The translations under genes were made by a program, and so were the position numbers. From assembly GCA_023384415.1 (NCBI GenBank), contig JAHDWJ010000007.1, positions 1 through 64,000 of the forward strand: DNA of 64,000 nucleotides, written 5' to 3'. The DNA is from Anaerolineae bacterium (GTDB taxonomy: Bacteria > Chloroflexota > Anaerolineae > Promineifilales > Promineifilaceae). Below the pieces are notes generated by a model. That model saw nothing but the letters and a program-made list of their open reading frames with translations. It had not been told where the DNA came from and did no database searches. This document shows, piece by piece, positions 44,538-54,881 of this stretch. Numbering within the stretch: position 1 is the first letter of the stretch; every line of letters begins with the position of its first letter.

Positions 44538-45071
44538 AATCCTGACTCCTATAAAAATAGACGCGGTTAGGTGAACATGGGTGCAAGGGGATATGCTTAT
44601 ACCCCCTACGCTGCGGTCATTTTGCCAAAACAGCCGTAGTATCTACCTAAATATGGGCCCTGGCAAACAGACACGATACCTGACCAGTAACTTTACGCCG
44701 CACCTACTAGGGAAAGCCCTGGCCCCCTCCGCTATCGCTACATCCACTTTGGGCAAATGAGGAATGGTTAGCTTATGTGCTGTGGTTTTGGGAATTGAGG
44801 GGAGTCGGTTAAAATCTTTTCCTTGTCCCTGATTGAAAAAGGATGCTGGCGTATCTCTACGTTGTTGAAATGATGGACAGGATTCAAGGTTACAACAACG
44901 AATTTGCGGAAGGAGCGAATCTGGCTTGGGTTTTGTTTGTTCCTCTAATTCGTTGTTGTTAAGGGATATTGAACCAAACTCAATTACGGCTTTGTCACAA
45001 TTTAGGTGTACAAAGAGCTATGGTTTCTAGCTCTGAACCCTGGAACTTAAACCCTGCAACCTGAACCTCTT
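44538..45071. other. 534-bp gene-free region with a 13-bp inverted repeat
   Basis: Divergent promoters of the permease and the large glycosyltransferase gene must lie here. ACAACAACGAATT (44892-44904) and its exact complement (44947-44959) form a large hairpin. 'aaccctggaacttaaaccct' repeats at 45035-45065 lie directly before the ATG at 45072. No riboswitch known to me could be matched, and no GCGGCCGC is present. Confidence 0.5.
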
Positions 45072-48000
45072 ATGGCAGAAACACCTCCCGTAACCACATC
45101 CCCCGCCCCACGCACTTGGGAAAAATGGGCTTTTATCCCCCTGCTGCTCATCATTTTGTTGGGGGCATATTTTCGCTTTACCGGCCTGGATTGGGATGGC
45201 AGCAACCATCTGCACCCAGACGAGCGGTTTTTGACCATGGTAGCGATTGACATTAGCAGTGTCAGCAGCCCACTAGAATATTTACGCACCTCAACCTCAT
45301 CACTCAACCCGTATAACCGGGACAAAGGGTTTTATGTGTATGGGAACTTCCCCATGACCGTGACCCGCTATGTAGCTGAATGGGTGACGCTGTTGTGTGA
45401 GCGGACAACCTGCCGCCATGTTTACGTGGCTTATGATGGCATTCATCTGGTGGGGCGGTTTTTGTCGGCTATGGTGGATTTGGTTTCTATCCTGTTTACT
45501 TTTTTCATTGGGCGGCGGCTGTATGATTGGCGGGTGGGGCTGCTGGGGGCGTTGTTTCTCGCGGCCGCGACCATGCCCATCCAGCAATCCCACTTCTTCA
45601 CCATGGACAACTGGGCGGCCGCCCTCACCACCCTCACCCTGTATACCGCCGTCCGGGTGAGTGAAAAAGGGGAATACCACTGGTATGCCCTCTTTGGTCT
45701 GGGAGCCGGATTAACCATTGCTTCCCGTATTAATGTGGCCCCGCTGGCAGGAATGATCGCTGTCGCGGCCGCGATCTGGTTAGCTCGACAGGCCCAACAG
45801 CATGGCGTCGAAAAAGGGTGGGGCTACCTGCTCACCCCCCTGGGCAGCCTCAATGTGCAGCAGTTAATGTTGGGGGGAGTGTTAGCGGCCACCGTCACCT
45901 TCCTCACCTTCCGGCTGGCCCAACCTTATGCCTTCGCCGATGCCACCATTATCCGGGAGCAGCTGTTGCAGGAGACGGGGCGTGAACCCGGCACACTCCG
46001 GCTGCTGCTGGGGTCGGTGGTCGGGTTCAACCCCCAGTGGCGGGATAATATGGATTCTATCCAGTCACAGCAAAGCCCAGACGCGGCCGCGCCCCCTGCC
46101 ACCCAATGGACCAACCGTGCCCCCATCATCTTCCCCTGGACCAACATGGTCTTGTGGGGGATGGGGCTGCCCGCCGGGATCATCGCCTGGATTGGCTTTT
46201 TTGTTGCCCTGTGGCGTATTTTGCGGGCCAGACCAGATTGGCTGGCCCACGCTCTGCCGGTGGTCTGGATTGGGGGGTATTTCCTCTTTGCCGGCACCCG
46301 CTGGGTCAAATCCATCCGTTACATGCTGCCCATTTACCCGTTCTTGCTCCTGCTGGCCGGGTGGCTGCTCACCATGGTGTGGGATTGGGCCAGGCAAAGT
46401 GAACAGAAACGGCAGCTGAAACAGATCGCGGCCGCGGTCTTAGCCTGCCTTACCATCATTCCTACCCTACTGTGGGCCAACGCCTTCGTCAACGCCATCT
46501 ACCGTCAGCCCGTCACCCGCATCGCCGCCTCCCAATGGATGTATGATCACATCCCCAGTGCAGCCACCTTGCTCTACACCGTCAACGGCCAACCCCGCGA
46601 ACAAAATCTCCCCCTACGCAGCTACCATTTTGAACCCAATGGCATTCCCCTCCTTTTACGCTTCCGGCTGCCTGAACAAGGCACTGTGACCGGCCTGCGC
46701 TTCAACTATCTAACCAACGGGGCTTTCTCTGCCCAAACCATCACCGCCGATGGGCAGCTTTTAGACAACCCCGATCTACCTGGCGCCGCAGGACAGTTGC
46801 AAGTGACCCTGGTGGCCGGTACCCAAAGCATCACCGCCGAACAAGCTGTGACCGTTACCGGAGAACGGCAGGCCGTGACCATCCCCCTTTCTCCCACCAA
46901 CCTGGCCGCCGATATGGAATATTTTTTCACCATCGAAGCCGGACCAGGCAGCCCCATCGAAACCCGCAGCAGCGTCATCACCAGTGAGCAGTGGGATGAT
47001 GGACTGCCGGTGCGCCTGGATGGGCGGGATGCGTATTCCCAATATTTTGAGGGGCTGCAAATGGTGACGATTGACCCCGGAGCGCAGATGCGCGGGGATT
47101 ATTATCAATGGTTAGATCAGGCCGATTATATTGTCCTGAGCAGCCAGCGTGCCCTCTGGTCATTGCCTCGCATCCCCCTCACCTTCCCCCTGGCCATCCG
47201 TTACTATGAAGCGTTGTTCAGCGGCGAACTGGGATTTGAGTTAATCAACCAGTTCCACGCTACCATCCAAATTGGCCCACTTTATATCAGTGATGTGGGG
47301 GGCAAAGTGAGCTGGGGCCGGCCGCCCGAAATTGGCTGGCCCCCCCCCAGTGAGTTGGCCGCCGAAGAGGCGTTTTCCGTTTATGATCACCCGCCGGTCT
47401 GGATTTTTGCCAAAACGGACCGGTACAGCCGGGAGCAGGTGCAGGCGGTCTTGGGGGCTGTGGATTTGAGCAACCAGATGTTTATGACTCCCGGCCAGGC
47501 CACCCAGGCCCCCAATGCCTTGATGTTGACCCCTGAACAGCAGGCAGTCCAGCAGGCCAATGGCACCTTTGCGGAGTTATTTAACCCGGATGGCTTTTTG
47601 TCCCAGAACCCTGGCGCGGCCGCGGTTGCCTGGTGGTTAGCTGTCATTTTGCTCGGTTGGGCCAACTTCCCCCTCTCCTGGTTCATCTTCCGGGGGCTGC
47701 CCAGCCGGGGGTACATCTTCTCCCGTATCTTCGTTTTGCTGCTCCTGGCGTACTTTGCCTGGCTGCTCGCCAGCCTGAACATCTTGCCCCACACCCGAGG
47801 CACCCTGCTGTTGGGGCTGGCTCTGCTCCTGTTGGTAAACGGGGCTATTTTGTTCCGCTGGCGAGAGGAGCTAATCCGCTTTGGCCGGGATAATCTGGCC
47901 TTTATCGGCATTGCTGAACTGTGTGCCCTGGCTCTCTACCTCATCCTCATCCTCGTCCGCCTGGGCAACCCGGATGTATGGGATGTCATCTGGGGTGGGG

Positions 48001-50066
48001 AAAAGCCGATGGATTTGAGCTACTTTACGGCAGTGATGAAAAGCGCAACCTTCCCGCCCTATGATCCCTGGCTCTCCGGCGGTTACATTAACTATTATTA
48101 CTGGGGATATGTTTATGTCGGCGCGTTGACCAAGCTGTTGGCTGTTACCCCTACGGTGGCTTATAACCTGATTTTACCCATGCTGTTTAGCTTTACCGGG
48201 ATGACCGTGTTTAGTCTGGCGTATGATCTGGTAGTGAGTTGGGAGCAGCGGCAGGTGAAAGGAGCAGGGAGAGATGAGGAGAATGGGGGTCTGAAAAAAG
48301 GCAGCGACCCCGTCTCTATGCGGGGGATTCAGGCGGGGATCGCGGCCGCGATCCTCTGTGTACTTCTGGGGAATCTGGCCCAGGTAGGCATGATCCTCTC
48401 CACCTGGAACAAAGCCAGCGACGGCATCCTCATTGGCCTGCCCATCAATACCCGGATTGTCGCCGTTGATACGGTGCTGACAACTCTGGATGGCGGTCTG
48501 GATTTACTCTCCCCGGCTAAATCTGCTCCTATTTATCCTGGCGACTGGTTCTGGCTCTCCAGCCGGGCCATCAATTACAACCCCGGCGAAGTCCAGCCGA
48601 TTACCGAATTTCCCTTTTTCACCTTCCTCTACGGCGATTTACACGCCCATATGATTGGGATGCCCCTGACCATGCTGGCGTTAGCCTGGGCCGTCTCCCT
48701 GGTGCTGGCGGCCCATCTACCAGAGCAAGAACGCCCCTGGCAAACGTGGCTGCTCTGGCTGGTAGGGGGGATCATGGTCAGTACCTTGCAGGCGGTGAAC
48801 ACCTGGGATTACCCCACTTTCCTCATGCTGGCCCTGCTGGCGATTTTGTACCGGGGTTTACGCCTGAGTGGACGGCTTGATCTGCCCACTCTGGGGCAGA
48901 TTGGGCTGCAAATGGTCGCCTTTGTCGCCATTTTTGCCCTGGTATTTCGTCCGTATACCAGCAATTTTGGCTCTGGGTACACCTCGCTCTCCCGTTGGCC
49001 TGGGTCGTATACGCAGCTGAGTAACTATTTGAGCATTTATGGGCTGTTTCTCTTTCTCGCCCTGACCTTTTTGGCGGTGGAGTTCCGCGCCTGGGCCAAA
49101 ACGTGGGACCGGCAAAGTTTGCTCCGCCTGGAACCGGTGATGTGGCCGTTGATCGCGGCCGCGTTCGTCTTCTTGCTCCTCATCATTGTTCTACTCCGGC
49201 AAGGGTATTGGATTGCCCCCCTGGTATTTCCGCTGGTCATGCTGTCTGGGCTGATGGGGATTCGCCCCTCGGCTACCATTGAGCGGCGGGTACTCCTCAT
49301 CCTCATCTCCTCTACCCTCTTCCTCACCTTGTTTGTGGAGATTTTTGTTCTCTCTGGAGATGTGGGGCGGATGAACACCGTGTTTAAGTTTTATATCCAG
49401 GCCTGGCTGATTTTGAGCGTGGTGGGGGGGGCTTCTTTGGCCTGGGCCTGGCCGGCGGTGCAGAAACGCCGAGTCTGGTTGGGGGTGCTGGGGGTGTTGG
49501 TGTTTGCGGCCGCGCTCTATCCCCTCACCGCCACCCCGGCCAAATGGCGTATCCGCATGAGCCAGGAAGCTCCCAAAACCCTGGACGGCATGGTGTTCAT
49601 GGAAACAACTCGCTACCATGACAATGGTCAGGAAATCCATCTGGCCTATGATTATGATGCCCTGCAATGGATGCAGCGCAACATCCAGGGTTCCCCCGTC
49701 ATCGCCGAGGGGCGGGGGGCCGTTGAATATCGCTCTGTGACCAGCCGGGTAGCCATGTACACCGGGCTGCCTTCTGTTATCGGGTGGGATTGGCACCAGC
49801 GGCAGCAGCGAGCGGCCCTTTCGGCCGCCGGGGTCATCGTTTCCGGCCGGATTGGGGATATTCAGTTGTTATACAACAGCTTCAGCCCTGACGATGCTCG
49901 CCGGATTATCGAGAAATACGGCATTCAATACATCTATGTGGGTCAATTAGAATATGTCCATTACGACATCATCGGCCTGCAAAAGTTTGATCAGATGGTG
50001 CGTGATGGTTATCTGGAAGAAGTGTACCGAAACGGCGGCACCTCTATTTATCAGGTGATACCCTAG
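45072..50066 (+). CDS. Giant membrane protein: GT39-type N-half fused to YYY (DUF2298) C-half
   Basis: 1664 residues. The N-half (about 20-480) matches dolichyl-phosphate-mannose mannosyltransferase-like GT-C proteins: LLLIILLGAYFRFTGLDWDGSNHLHPDERF with its DE pair, and QQSHFFTMDNWAAALTTLTLY. A periplasmic beta-rich part follows (about 485-830). From about residue 845 a second multi-helix half begins (LPSRGYIFSRIFVLLLLAYFAWLL), with the name-giving GGYINYYYWGYVY at about 1000-1012, GEVQPITEFPFFTFLYGDLHAHMIGMP and late YVHYDIIGLQK. The YYY/Chlor_Arch family is known from Chloroflexi and Archaea. The joined pair suggests lipid-linked glycan transfer at the membrane. Residues about 1056-1080 look like an inserted low-complexity stretch. 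Confidence 0.85.
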   Translation: MAETPPVTTSPAPRTWEKWAFIPLLLIILLGAYFRFTGLDWDGSNHLHPDERFLTMVAIDISSVSSPLEYLRTSTSSLNPYNRDKGFYVYGNFPMTVTRYVAEWVTLLCERTTCRHVYVAYDGIHLVGRFLSAMVDLVSILFTFFIGRRLYDWRVGLLGALFLAAATMPIQQSHFFTMDNWAAALTTLTLYTAVRVSEKGEYHWYALFGLGAGLTIASRINVAPLAGMIAVAAAIWLARQAQQHGVEKGWGYLLTPLGSLNVQQLMLGGVLAATVTFLTFRLAQPYAFADATIIREQLLQETGREPGTLRLLLGSVVGFNPQWRDNMDSIQSQQSPDAAAPPATQWTNRAPIIFPWTNMVLWGMGLPAGIIAWIGFFVALWRILRARPDWLAHALPVVWIGGYFLFAGTRWVKSIRYMLPIYPFLLLLAGWLLTMVWDWARQSEQKRQLKQIAAAVLACLTIIPTLLWANAFVNAIYRQPVTRIAASQWMYDHIPSAATLLYTVNGQPREQNLPLRSYHFEPNGIPLLLRFRLPEQGTVTGLRFNYLTNGAFSAQTITADGQLLDNPDLPGAAGQLQVTLVAGTQSITAEQAVTVTGERQAVTIPLSPTNLAADMEYFFTIEAGPGSPIETRSSVITSEQWDDGLPVRLDGRDAYSQYFEGLQMVTIDPGAQMRGDYYQWLDQADYIVLSSQRALWSLPRIPLTFPLAIRYYEALFSGELGFELINQFHATIQIGPLYISDVGGKVSWGRPPEIGWPPPSELAAEEAFSVYDHPPVWIFAKTDRYSREQVQAVLGAVDLSNQMFMTPGQATQAPNALMLTPEQQAVQQANGTFAELFNPDGFLSQNPGAAAVAWWLAVILLGWANFPLSWFIFRGLPSRGYIFSRIFVLLLLAYFAWLLASLNILPHTRGTLLLGLALLLLVNGAILFRWREELIRFGRDNLAFIGIAELCALALYLILILVRLGNPDVWDVIWGGEKPMDLSYFTAVMKSATFPPYDPWLSGGYINYYYWGYVYVGALTKLLAVTPTVAYNLILPMLFSFTGMTVFSLAYDLVVSWEQRQVKGAGRDEENGGLKKGSDPVSMRGIQAGIAAAILCVLLGNLAQVGMILSTWNKASDGILIGLPINTRIVAVDTVLTTLDGGLDLLSPAKSAPIYPGDWFWLSSRAINYNPGEVQPITEFPFFTFLYGDLHAHMIGMPLTMLALAWAVSLVLAAHLPEQERPWQTWLLWLVGGIMVSTLQAVNTWDYPTFLMLALLAILYRGLRLSGRLDLPTLGQIGLQMVAFVAIFALVFRPYTSNFGSGYTSLSRWPGSYTQLSNYLSIYGLFLFLALTFLAVEFRAWAKTWDRQSLLRLEPVMWPLIAAAFVFLLLIIVLLRQGYWIAPLVFPLVMLSGLMGIRPSATIERRVLLILISSTLFLTLFVEIFVLSGDVGRMNTVFKFYIQAWLILSVVGGASLAWAWPAVQKRRVWLGVLGVLVFAAALYPLTATPAKWRIRMSQEAPKTLDGMVFMETTRYHDNGQEIHLAYDYDALQWMQRNIQGSPVIAEGRGAVEYRSVTSRVAMYTGLPSVIGWDWHQRQQRAALSAAGVIVSGRIGDIQLLYNSFSPDDARRIIEKYGIQYIYVGQLEYVHYDIIGLQKFDQMVRDGYLEEVYRNGGTSIYQVIP

Positions 50067-50071
50067 CATTT

Positions 50072-50275
50072 ATCCACAGATGTCACAGATGAGTCCACTG
50101 AAACAAGCCACGAATTTCACGAATGAACACGAATTTTTCTTTGGTAACTTTGCGTCTTCGCGTCTCTGCGCGACCTTTTTTCAGTAGAGTCACAGATGGA
50201 CACAGATTTTTAAGCTATCTGTGTCATCTGTGGATCCGCTCTTGTTTCTGGGCAAGAAATTGAGTTGTAAAGCAG
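50072..50275. repeat. Compound intergenic repeat with ATCCACAGATG ends
   Basis: Starts 5 bp after the preceding stop and fills the space to the next gene. The terminal pair ATCCACAGATG ... CATCTGTGGAT bounds 50072-50235, and 'cttgtttctgggcaag' follows. Another partial copy at 50296-50330 contains a possible ATG start (50319) for the next gene. Confidence 0.88.
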
Positions 50276-50342
50276 TAACCTGCACGAGCTAGAAAAGATT
50301 TATCCACAGATGTCATAGATGGACACAGAGTCTTTAACGGTT

Positions 50343-52988
50343 ATGATGGAAACAGCAGACATATTCGCGGCCGCACGTTGGTGGTTAGTCCTGATGGTAT
50401 TGGGTGCGGCCGCGACTCCCCTTACCGCCACCTTACTCCACCGTCTGCCTGATCGGGGATACGCCTTCAGCAAAATGATCGGGCTGCTCCTGGTCAGTTT
50501 CCTCTTCTGGCTCTTGGGCAGCCTGGGGTTCCTGAGCAACAGCCTGGGCAGCATTCTTCTCGCCTTGTTGGGGGTAGCTGGTCTCTCTGTTTATGCTCTA
50601 CGCCAGATGGATTCTTCTTTAAGTGATTGGTTGCGGCAAAACCGACATTATATTCTAGTTACAGAACTACTTTTTCTCTTTATATTCGCTCTGTGGGTTT
50701 GGGTGCGGGCGCAAAATCCAACCATCGTCGCTACCGAAAAGCCAATGGAGTTTGCCTTCCTCAACGCCGTTGGCCGCAGTCCCCAATTTCCCCCTCTTGA
50801 TCCCTGGCTCTCCGGTTTTGCCATCAGCTATTACTACTTTGGGTATGTGATGACCTCAGTCATCGCCCGTCTGGCGGCGGTCCCAGAAACTATCGCTTTT
50901 AATTTAGGCATCGCCTGGCTGGTAGCCGGTTCAGCTGTAGGGGCGTTTGGACTGGTATACAACCTCATCGCCAGCCATAAAGAAGCCATCTGGCGGCAGG
51001 CGGTTGGGCTGGGGCTGGTGGCGGCCCTGGCCATCCCTCTGGCCGGAAATGGGCAAATGGCCCTGGAACTGCTTCACGCCAGGGGGGTTGGCTCGTCAGA
51101 ATTTTGGGCCTGGTTGGACATTCGAGACATCAGCGGCCCGGCCATCACCAATCCAGAGCGGCCGCCCCGGTACACCGGTTTCTGGTGGTGGTGGCGCTCC
51201 TCACGGGTTATTCACGAATACCATCTCAATGGGGCTGAATCTGGATTAGAACCGATTGCCGAATTTCCTGGTTTTAGCTTTATTTTGGGAGATATGCACC
51301 CCCATGTCCTGGCTTTGCCGTTTGCCTTTTTGAGTCTGGCGGTGGCTCTGGCCTGGTGGTTACAGCCTGGTTTGTCGGCCAGAGAATGGGATGAGCAGGA
51401 TAGTCGCGGCCGCGTCCAGCTGCTTCTGAGCCATATTACCCTGCCCTTCTGGCTGTTCACGGCCCTCATGTTAGGGGGTCTCTCCTTCCTCAATACCTGG
51501 GACGTGTTAATTCATCTTTTTGTGGTTGCGGCCGCCTTCACCCTGGCCCAATGGCGCGATGCGGGTTGGCACAACCGGTTGATCAGTCAAACGGTCATCT
51601 TGACCGGGCTGCTCGTCATCCCAGCCATCCTGTTTTATTTACCGTTTTACCTGGGTTTCCGCTCCCAGGCTGGTGCGCCTTATATTTTGCCTATGCTCAT
51701 GCGGCCCACCCGGCTGGCCCATTTCCTGGTCATCTTTGGCCTGCCCCTGTTCATCATCACCCTCTTTCTACTCACCCTGGCAGCTAAACAGATGCGTCGT
51801 TACTGGCGACTGGCCCTGCTAACTGGGGGCGGGCTAATATTAGGGCTGATGGCCCTGATGCTGTTGATGGGATGGGTTGTGGCCAGCAGCCTGGAAGGGG
51901 CTGGCAGCGTCATGGGATTGGCCAATGAGGTTGGGCGACCGCTCACCCCGCTTCTCCCAGAAGCCACCGCCCTGGCTCGCGCCCGTTGGGGGATTGGGGC
52001 CATAATAAACCTGGCCCCGGTAGTAATAGGGGCGCGGCTGGCTTATCCCGGTGTTACCCTGCTTCTGGCATCACTGATAGGGTTATGTGTCATGAGCTGG
52101 GCAGAGATGTTTGCGGCCTATCGTAAGCCGCCAACGGCTCACGACGAACCGTTAGCCCACGGTAATGAGTCACAGGCAGAAAATGAGGCGAAGGCAACGG
52201 CCAGTGAGAAATCAAAAGGGGTGCTGGCGGCTTATCCTGCCCTGCCTTTCGTCCTACTGCTGATTGTGACTGGGGCCTTGTTGACGCTGGGGCCGGAGTA
52301 TCTGTATTTGAAGGATAATTTTGGGCAGCGGTTGAACACGATTTTTAAGTTTTATTATCAGGCGTGGGTGATGCTAGGCGCGGCCGCGATTGTCGCCCTC
52401 TATTATCTGGGTCGAGAAACAAGAGCAGTGGGGCTGGTGAGCGGGAGCCTTTACGCTGTTGGGCTGGCCGTGGCCTTGCTCTTTCCCTATTACGCCGTCC
52501 AGGCCCGTACCATTGAATATCGGGGGTCATCCGACTCTGAATTTCGCCGTCCCCCCACCCTCGATGGGCTGGCCCATGTGCAGTACCATGACCCGGATGA
52601 GTACGCGGCCATTATGTGGCTGCGGGAAAATATCACCGGTACACCGGTCATTGCTGAGGCGGTAGGTGATCCATACAGCGATTATGGGCGGGTATCGGCA
52701 CGGACTGGCCTACCTACCTTGTTAGGTTGGGCCAACCATCAATACCAATGGCGCGGCCGCACCCCCGAACCCCCTATCCGCGAGCAGGCGATCCAGCAAA
52801 TTTACAGCAACCCCGACTGGCTAACCGCCCGCGATTATTTGCAACAATACCAGGTACAATATGTGTATGTAGGCACTATAGAGCGGCGTAAATATTCCCC
52901 AGAAGGCATTGCTAAATTTGCCCAATTTATGGATGTTGCTTATCAAAATGAGTCGGTCATTATCTATCGTTGGCAGCCGGGGGAGTAG
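50343..52988 (+). CDS. YYY-domain (DUF2298) membrane protein
   Basis: About 881 residues from the ATG at 50343. An ATG at 50319 is in frame but lies inside a repeat copy. It corresponds to the C-half of the preceding giant: LPDRGYAFSKMIGLLLVSFLFWLLGS, LSGFAISYYYFGYVM (about 156-170), LEPIAEFPGFSFILGDMHPHVLALP and the final YVYVGTIERRKYSPEGIAKF. About 15 membrane helices. The conserved GDxHxH and YYY motifs are those shared by the family. Residues about 592-627 (PPTAHDEPLAHGNESQAENE) look like another repeat-derived insertion. It probably works with the adjacent giant protein in glycan or lipid-sugar transfer at the membrane. Confidence 0.85.
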   Translation: MMETADIFAAARWWLVLMVLGAAATPLTATLLHRLPDRGYAFSKMIGLLLVSFLFWLLGSLGFLSNSLGSILLALLGVAGLSVYALRQMDSSLSDWLRQNRHYILVTELLFLFIFALWVWVRAQNPTIVATEKPMEFAFLNAVGRSPQFPPLDPWLSGFAISYYYFGYVMTSVIARLAAVPETIAFNLGIAWLVAGSAVGAFGLVYNLIASHKEAIWRQAVGLGLVAALAIPLAGNGQMALELLHARGVGSSEFWAWLDIRDISGPAITNPERPPRYTGFWWWWRSSRVIHEYHLNGAESGLEPIAEFPGFSFILGDMHPHVLALPFAFLSLAVALAWWLQPGLSAREWDEQDSRGRVQLLLSHITLPFWLFTALMLGGLSFLNTWDVLIHLFVVAAAFTLAQWRDAGWHNRLISQTVILTGLLVIPAILFYLPFYLGFRSQAGAPYILPMLMRPTRLAHFLVIFGLPLFIITLFLLTLAAKQMRRYWRLALLTGGGLILGLMALMLLMGWVVASSLEGAGSVMGLANEVGRPLTPLLPEATALARARWGIGAIINLAPVVIGARLAYPGVTLLLASLIGLCVMSWAEMFAAYRKPPTAHDEPLAHGNESQAENEAKATASEKSKGVLAAYPALPFVLLLIVTGALLTLGPEYLYLKDNFGQRLNTIFKFYYQAWVMLGAAAIVALYYLGRETRAVGLVSGSLYAVGLAVALLFPYYAVQARTIEYRGSSDSEFRRPPTLDGLAHVQYHDPDEYAAIMWLRENITGTPVIAEAVGDPYSDYGRVSARTGLPTLLGWANHQYQWRGRTPEPPIREQAIQQIYSNPDWLTARDYLQQYQVQYVYVGTIERRKYSPEGIAKFAQFMDVAYQNESVIIYRWQPGE

Positions 52989-53054
52989 ACAGCGAGTTGA
53001 CCATAATCGTAAATCGGTACGGATTAGCAAAGGCAACGGTGTATAAAATAAGTT

Positions 53055-54869
53055 ATGACGATGGCTTACGATGAATTAGACACAAACGAGGATATGGCGT
53101 TGGGTACAGGAAAACAGGCCGGGCTGACTATAGCTGATGGACTGTTTCTCATCCCCTTAATTCTGGGCGGGGTGCTGCGTCTAGTTAACCTGGGTCAGAT
53201 ACCCCTTTCCCTAACAGAAGCGGCTAATGCGATTACCGCCTGGCAGTTGTGGCAGCCGTCGGCGATGAGCGCGGCCGCCGCCAATAGTGCCGCTTATGTC
53301 AGCCTGACTGGCCTGCTTCTGCCCGTTTTAGGGGGCAGCGACGCCATCGCCCGGCTCATTCCTGCTCTGGCCGGGATGGGAATACTGCTGCTGCCCTGGC
53401 TGCTGCGTCACCGTTTAGGCCCTATCGGCACCTTAATCTCTGGCCTGCTGCTGGCTTTCTCCCCCACCTTAGTGGCTGCCTCACGCACCGCCGATGGCTC
53501 AACATTGGCTTTGCTGGCGGGGGGGCTGCTGCTGGTGGTCTGGCTGCGTTACCAGGAGACGGGTGAACGCAGGTGGTTATATGGAAGTGCGGCCGCGTTA
53601 GCCCTGGGGTTGACAAGTGCCCCACTCTTTTATGGGCTGCTCCTCACCCTGGGACTCGCTTACCTGGCCCAGGCTAAATTTGGCCCGCCTATCTTCTATA
53701 CCCGGCAGGTGATTCAGGGGGATGAAGAAGCCGGCATCGCCGACGAAACTGTTTATACCCCCCTACCCACGTGGTGGCCGGAAAAAGAGGAATGGCGGAA
53801 CGCGGCCGCCCTGTTCGCAGCAGCCCTACTAGGTCTCAGCGCTTTGTTCCTCTGGCATTTACCCGGTCTGGGCATTACCGGCAATCTCCCCGCGGCCTGG
53901 TTAGGGCAAATCAATTTCCAAAATGACCTGGCTCTTTGGGTGGAACCGATTTTGGCTATAGGCCGGTATGAGGTCATCTTGCTGCTGCTTGGTCTTGTAG
54001 CCATCGGCTGGGCCACCTGGACGGGTGAACCTTTTCCGACCTTCTTCATTTACTGGTTCACCGGCATCCTACTGCTCATCTTCATCCAGCGGGGCAACCT
54101 GGATAATGTGTTGCTCCTTGTTTTGCCAGGCTATTTACTCATCGGCCTGTTTGCTGAGGCCGTGTGGCGCATCCCGGCCCCAAATTTACGTTGGCCGTTG
54201 GCCGCTCTCGTCTTCCTCTTGGGACTGATGGCCTATATTAATCTGCATAACTATGTTCGCCTGGTTAATCCCAGCAATCCTATGATGCCTAATGTGTGGC
54301 GAGCCACTGTTTTGGTAGCCATCATTTTAACCACCGTCATTTATCTGGCCCGTTTTCAGCCGGTAATGGTGTTGCAGGGGGTATTGGCCGGGGTATTGCC
54401 TTTGCTGTTGTTGTACACCTGGGGCACCGGCTGGTGGCTGGCCCACCAGGCCGCCAACGATCCGCGCGAACGTTGGGTACGCCAGGGAACAGATGCCGAT
54501 GTGCGGCTGTTCCGCCAGATAAGCCAGCAGTTGGCTTTGCAGCATACCAACTCTCGCTCTGATTTAACGATTTTCAGCACCATAGACAGCCCGGTGCTGC
54601 GCTGGTATTTGCGAGAATTCCCTCGATATGAGGTGGGCACCACCTTACCGGATACCCCTACGGCCCAGCTCATGATCACGGGAACGGACGCGGCCGCGCC
54701 CGCCAACTATCTAGGCACCCAATTAGGACTGCTCCGGCTGAGGGCTCCGGAAGCAGGATACGAGGGGGATATTCTTACGACCTTGCGCTGGTGGCTGTTC
54801 CGTGAGAGTCTTGCGCCGTTCAATCAGCAAAGAATGACCGTCTGGCTGCGTGCCGATCTGGCCCGATAG
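53055..54869 (+). CDS. GT39-like membrane glycosyltransferase
   Basis: 604 residues with about 12 membrane helices. The N-terminus (ADGLFLIPLILGGVLRLVNLGQIPLSLTEAANAITAWQLW) has the GT-C layout in which an acidic residue follows helix 1. Here it is an E where D/E is typical, so the catalytic residue may be kept. A final soluble part (about 480-604: FRQISQQLALQHTNSRSDLTIFSTIDSPVLRWYLREFPRY) resembles the periplasmic domain of its neighbours. Start codons at 53055 and 53061 are both possible. It lies 66 bp after the YYY gene and is likely co-transcribed. Confidence 0.72.
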   Translation: MTMAYDELDTNEDMALGTGKQAGLTIADGLFLIPLILGGVLRLVNLGQIPLSLTEAANAITAWQLWQPSAMSAAAANSAAYVSLTGLLLPVLGGSDAIARLIPALAGMGILLLPWLLRHRLGPIGTLISGLLLAFSPTLVAASRTADGSTLALLAGGLLLVVWLRYQETGERRWLYGSAAALALGLTSAPLFYGLLLTLGLAYLAQAKFGPPIFYTRQVIQGDEEAGIADETVYTPLPTWWPEKEEWRNAAALFAAALLGLSALFLWHLPGLGITGNLPAAWLGQINFQNDLALWVEPILAIGRYEVILLLLGLVAIGWATWTGEPFPTFFIYWFTGILLLIFIQRGNLDNVLLLVLPGYLLIGLFAEAVWRIPAPNLRWPLAALVFLLGLMAYINLHNYVRLVNPSNPMMPNVWRATVLVAIILTTVIYLARFQPVMVLQGVLAGVLPLLLLYTWGTGWWLAHQAANDPRERWVRQGTDADVRLFRQISQQLALQHTNSRSDLTIFSTIDSPVLRWYLREFPRYEVGTTLPDTPTAQLMITGTDAAAPANYLGTQLGLLRLRAPEAGYEGDILTTLRWWLFRESLAPFNQQRMTVWLRADLAR

Positions 54870-54881
54870 CTGGAGTAATAT

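Noticed and set aside
44538..44760. ydaO-type (c-di-AMP) riboswitch before the permease
   Set aside because: I could not match the conserved core; only a weak GGGGATAT hairpin is present.
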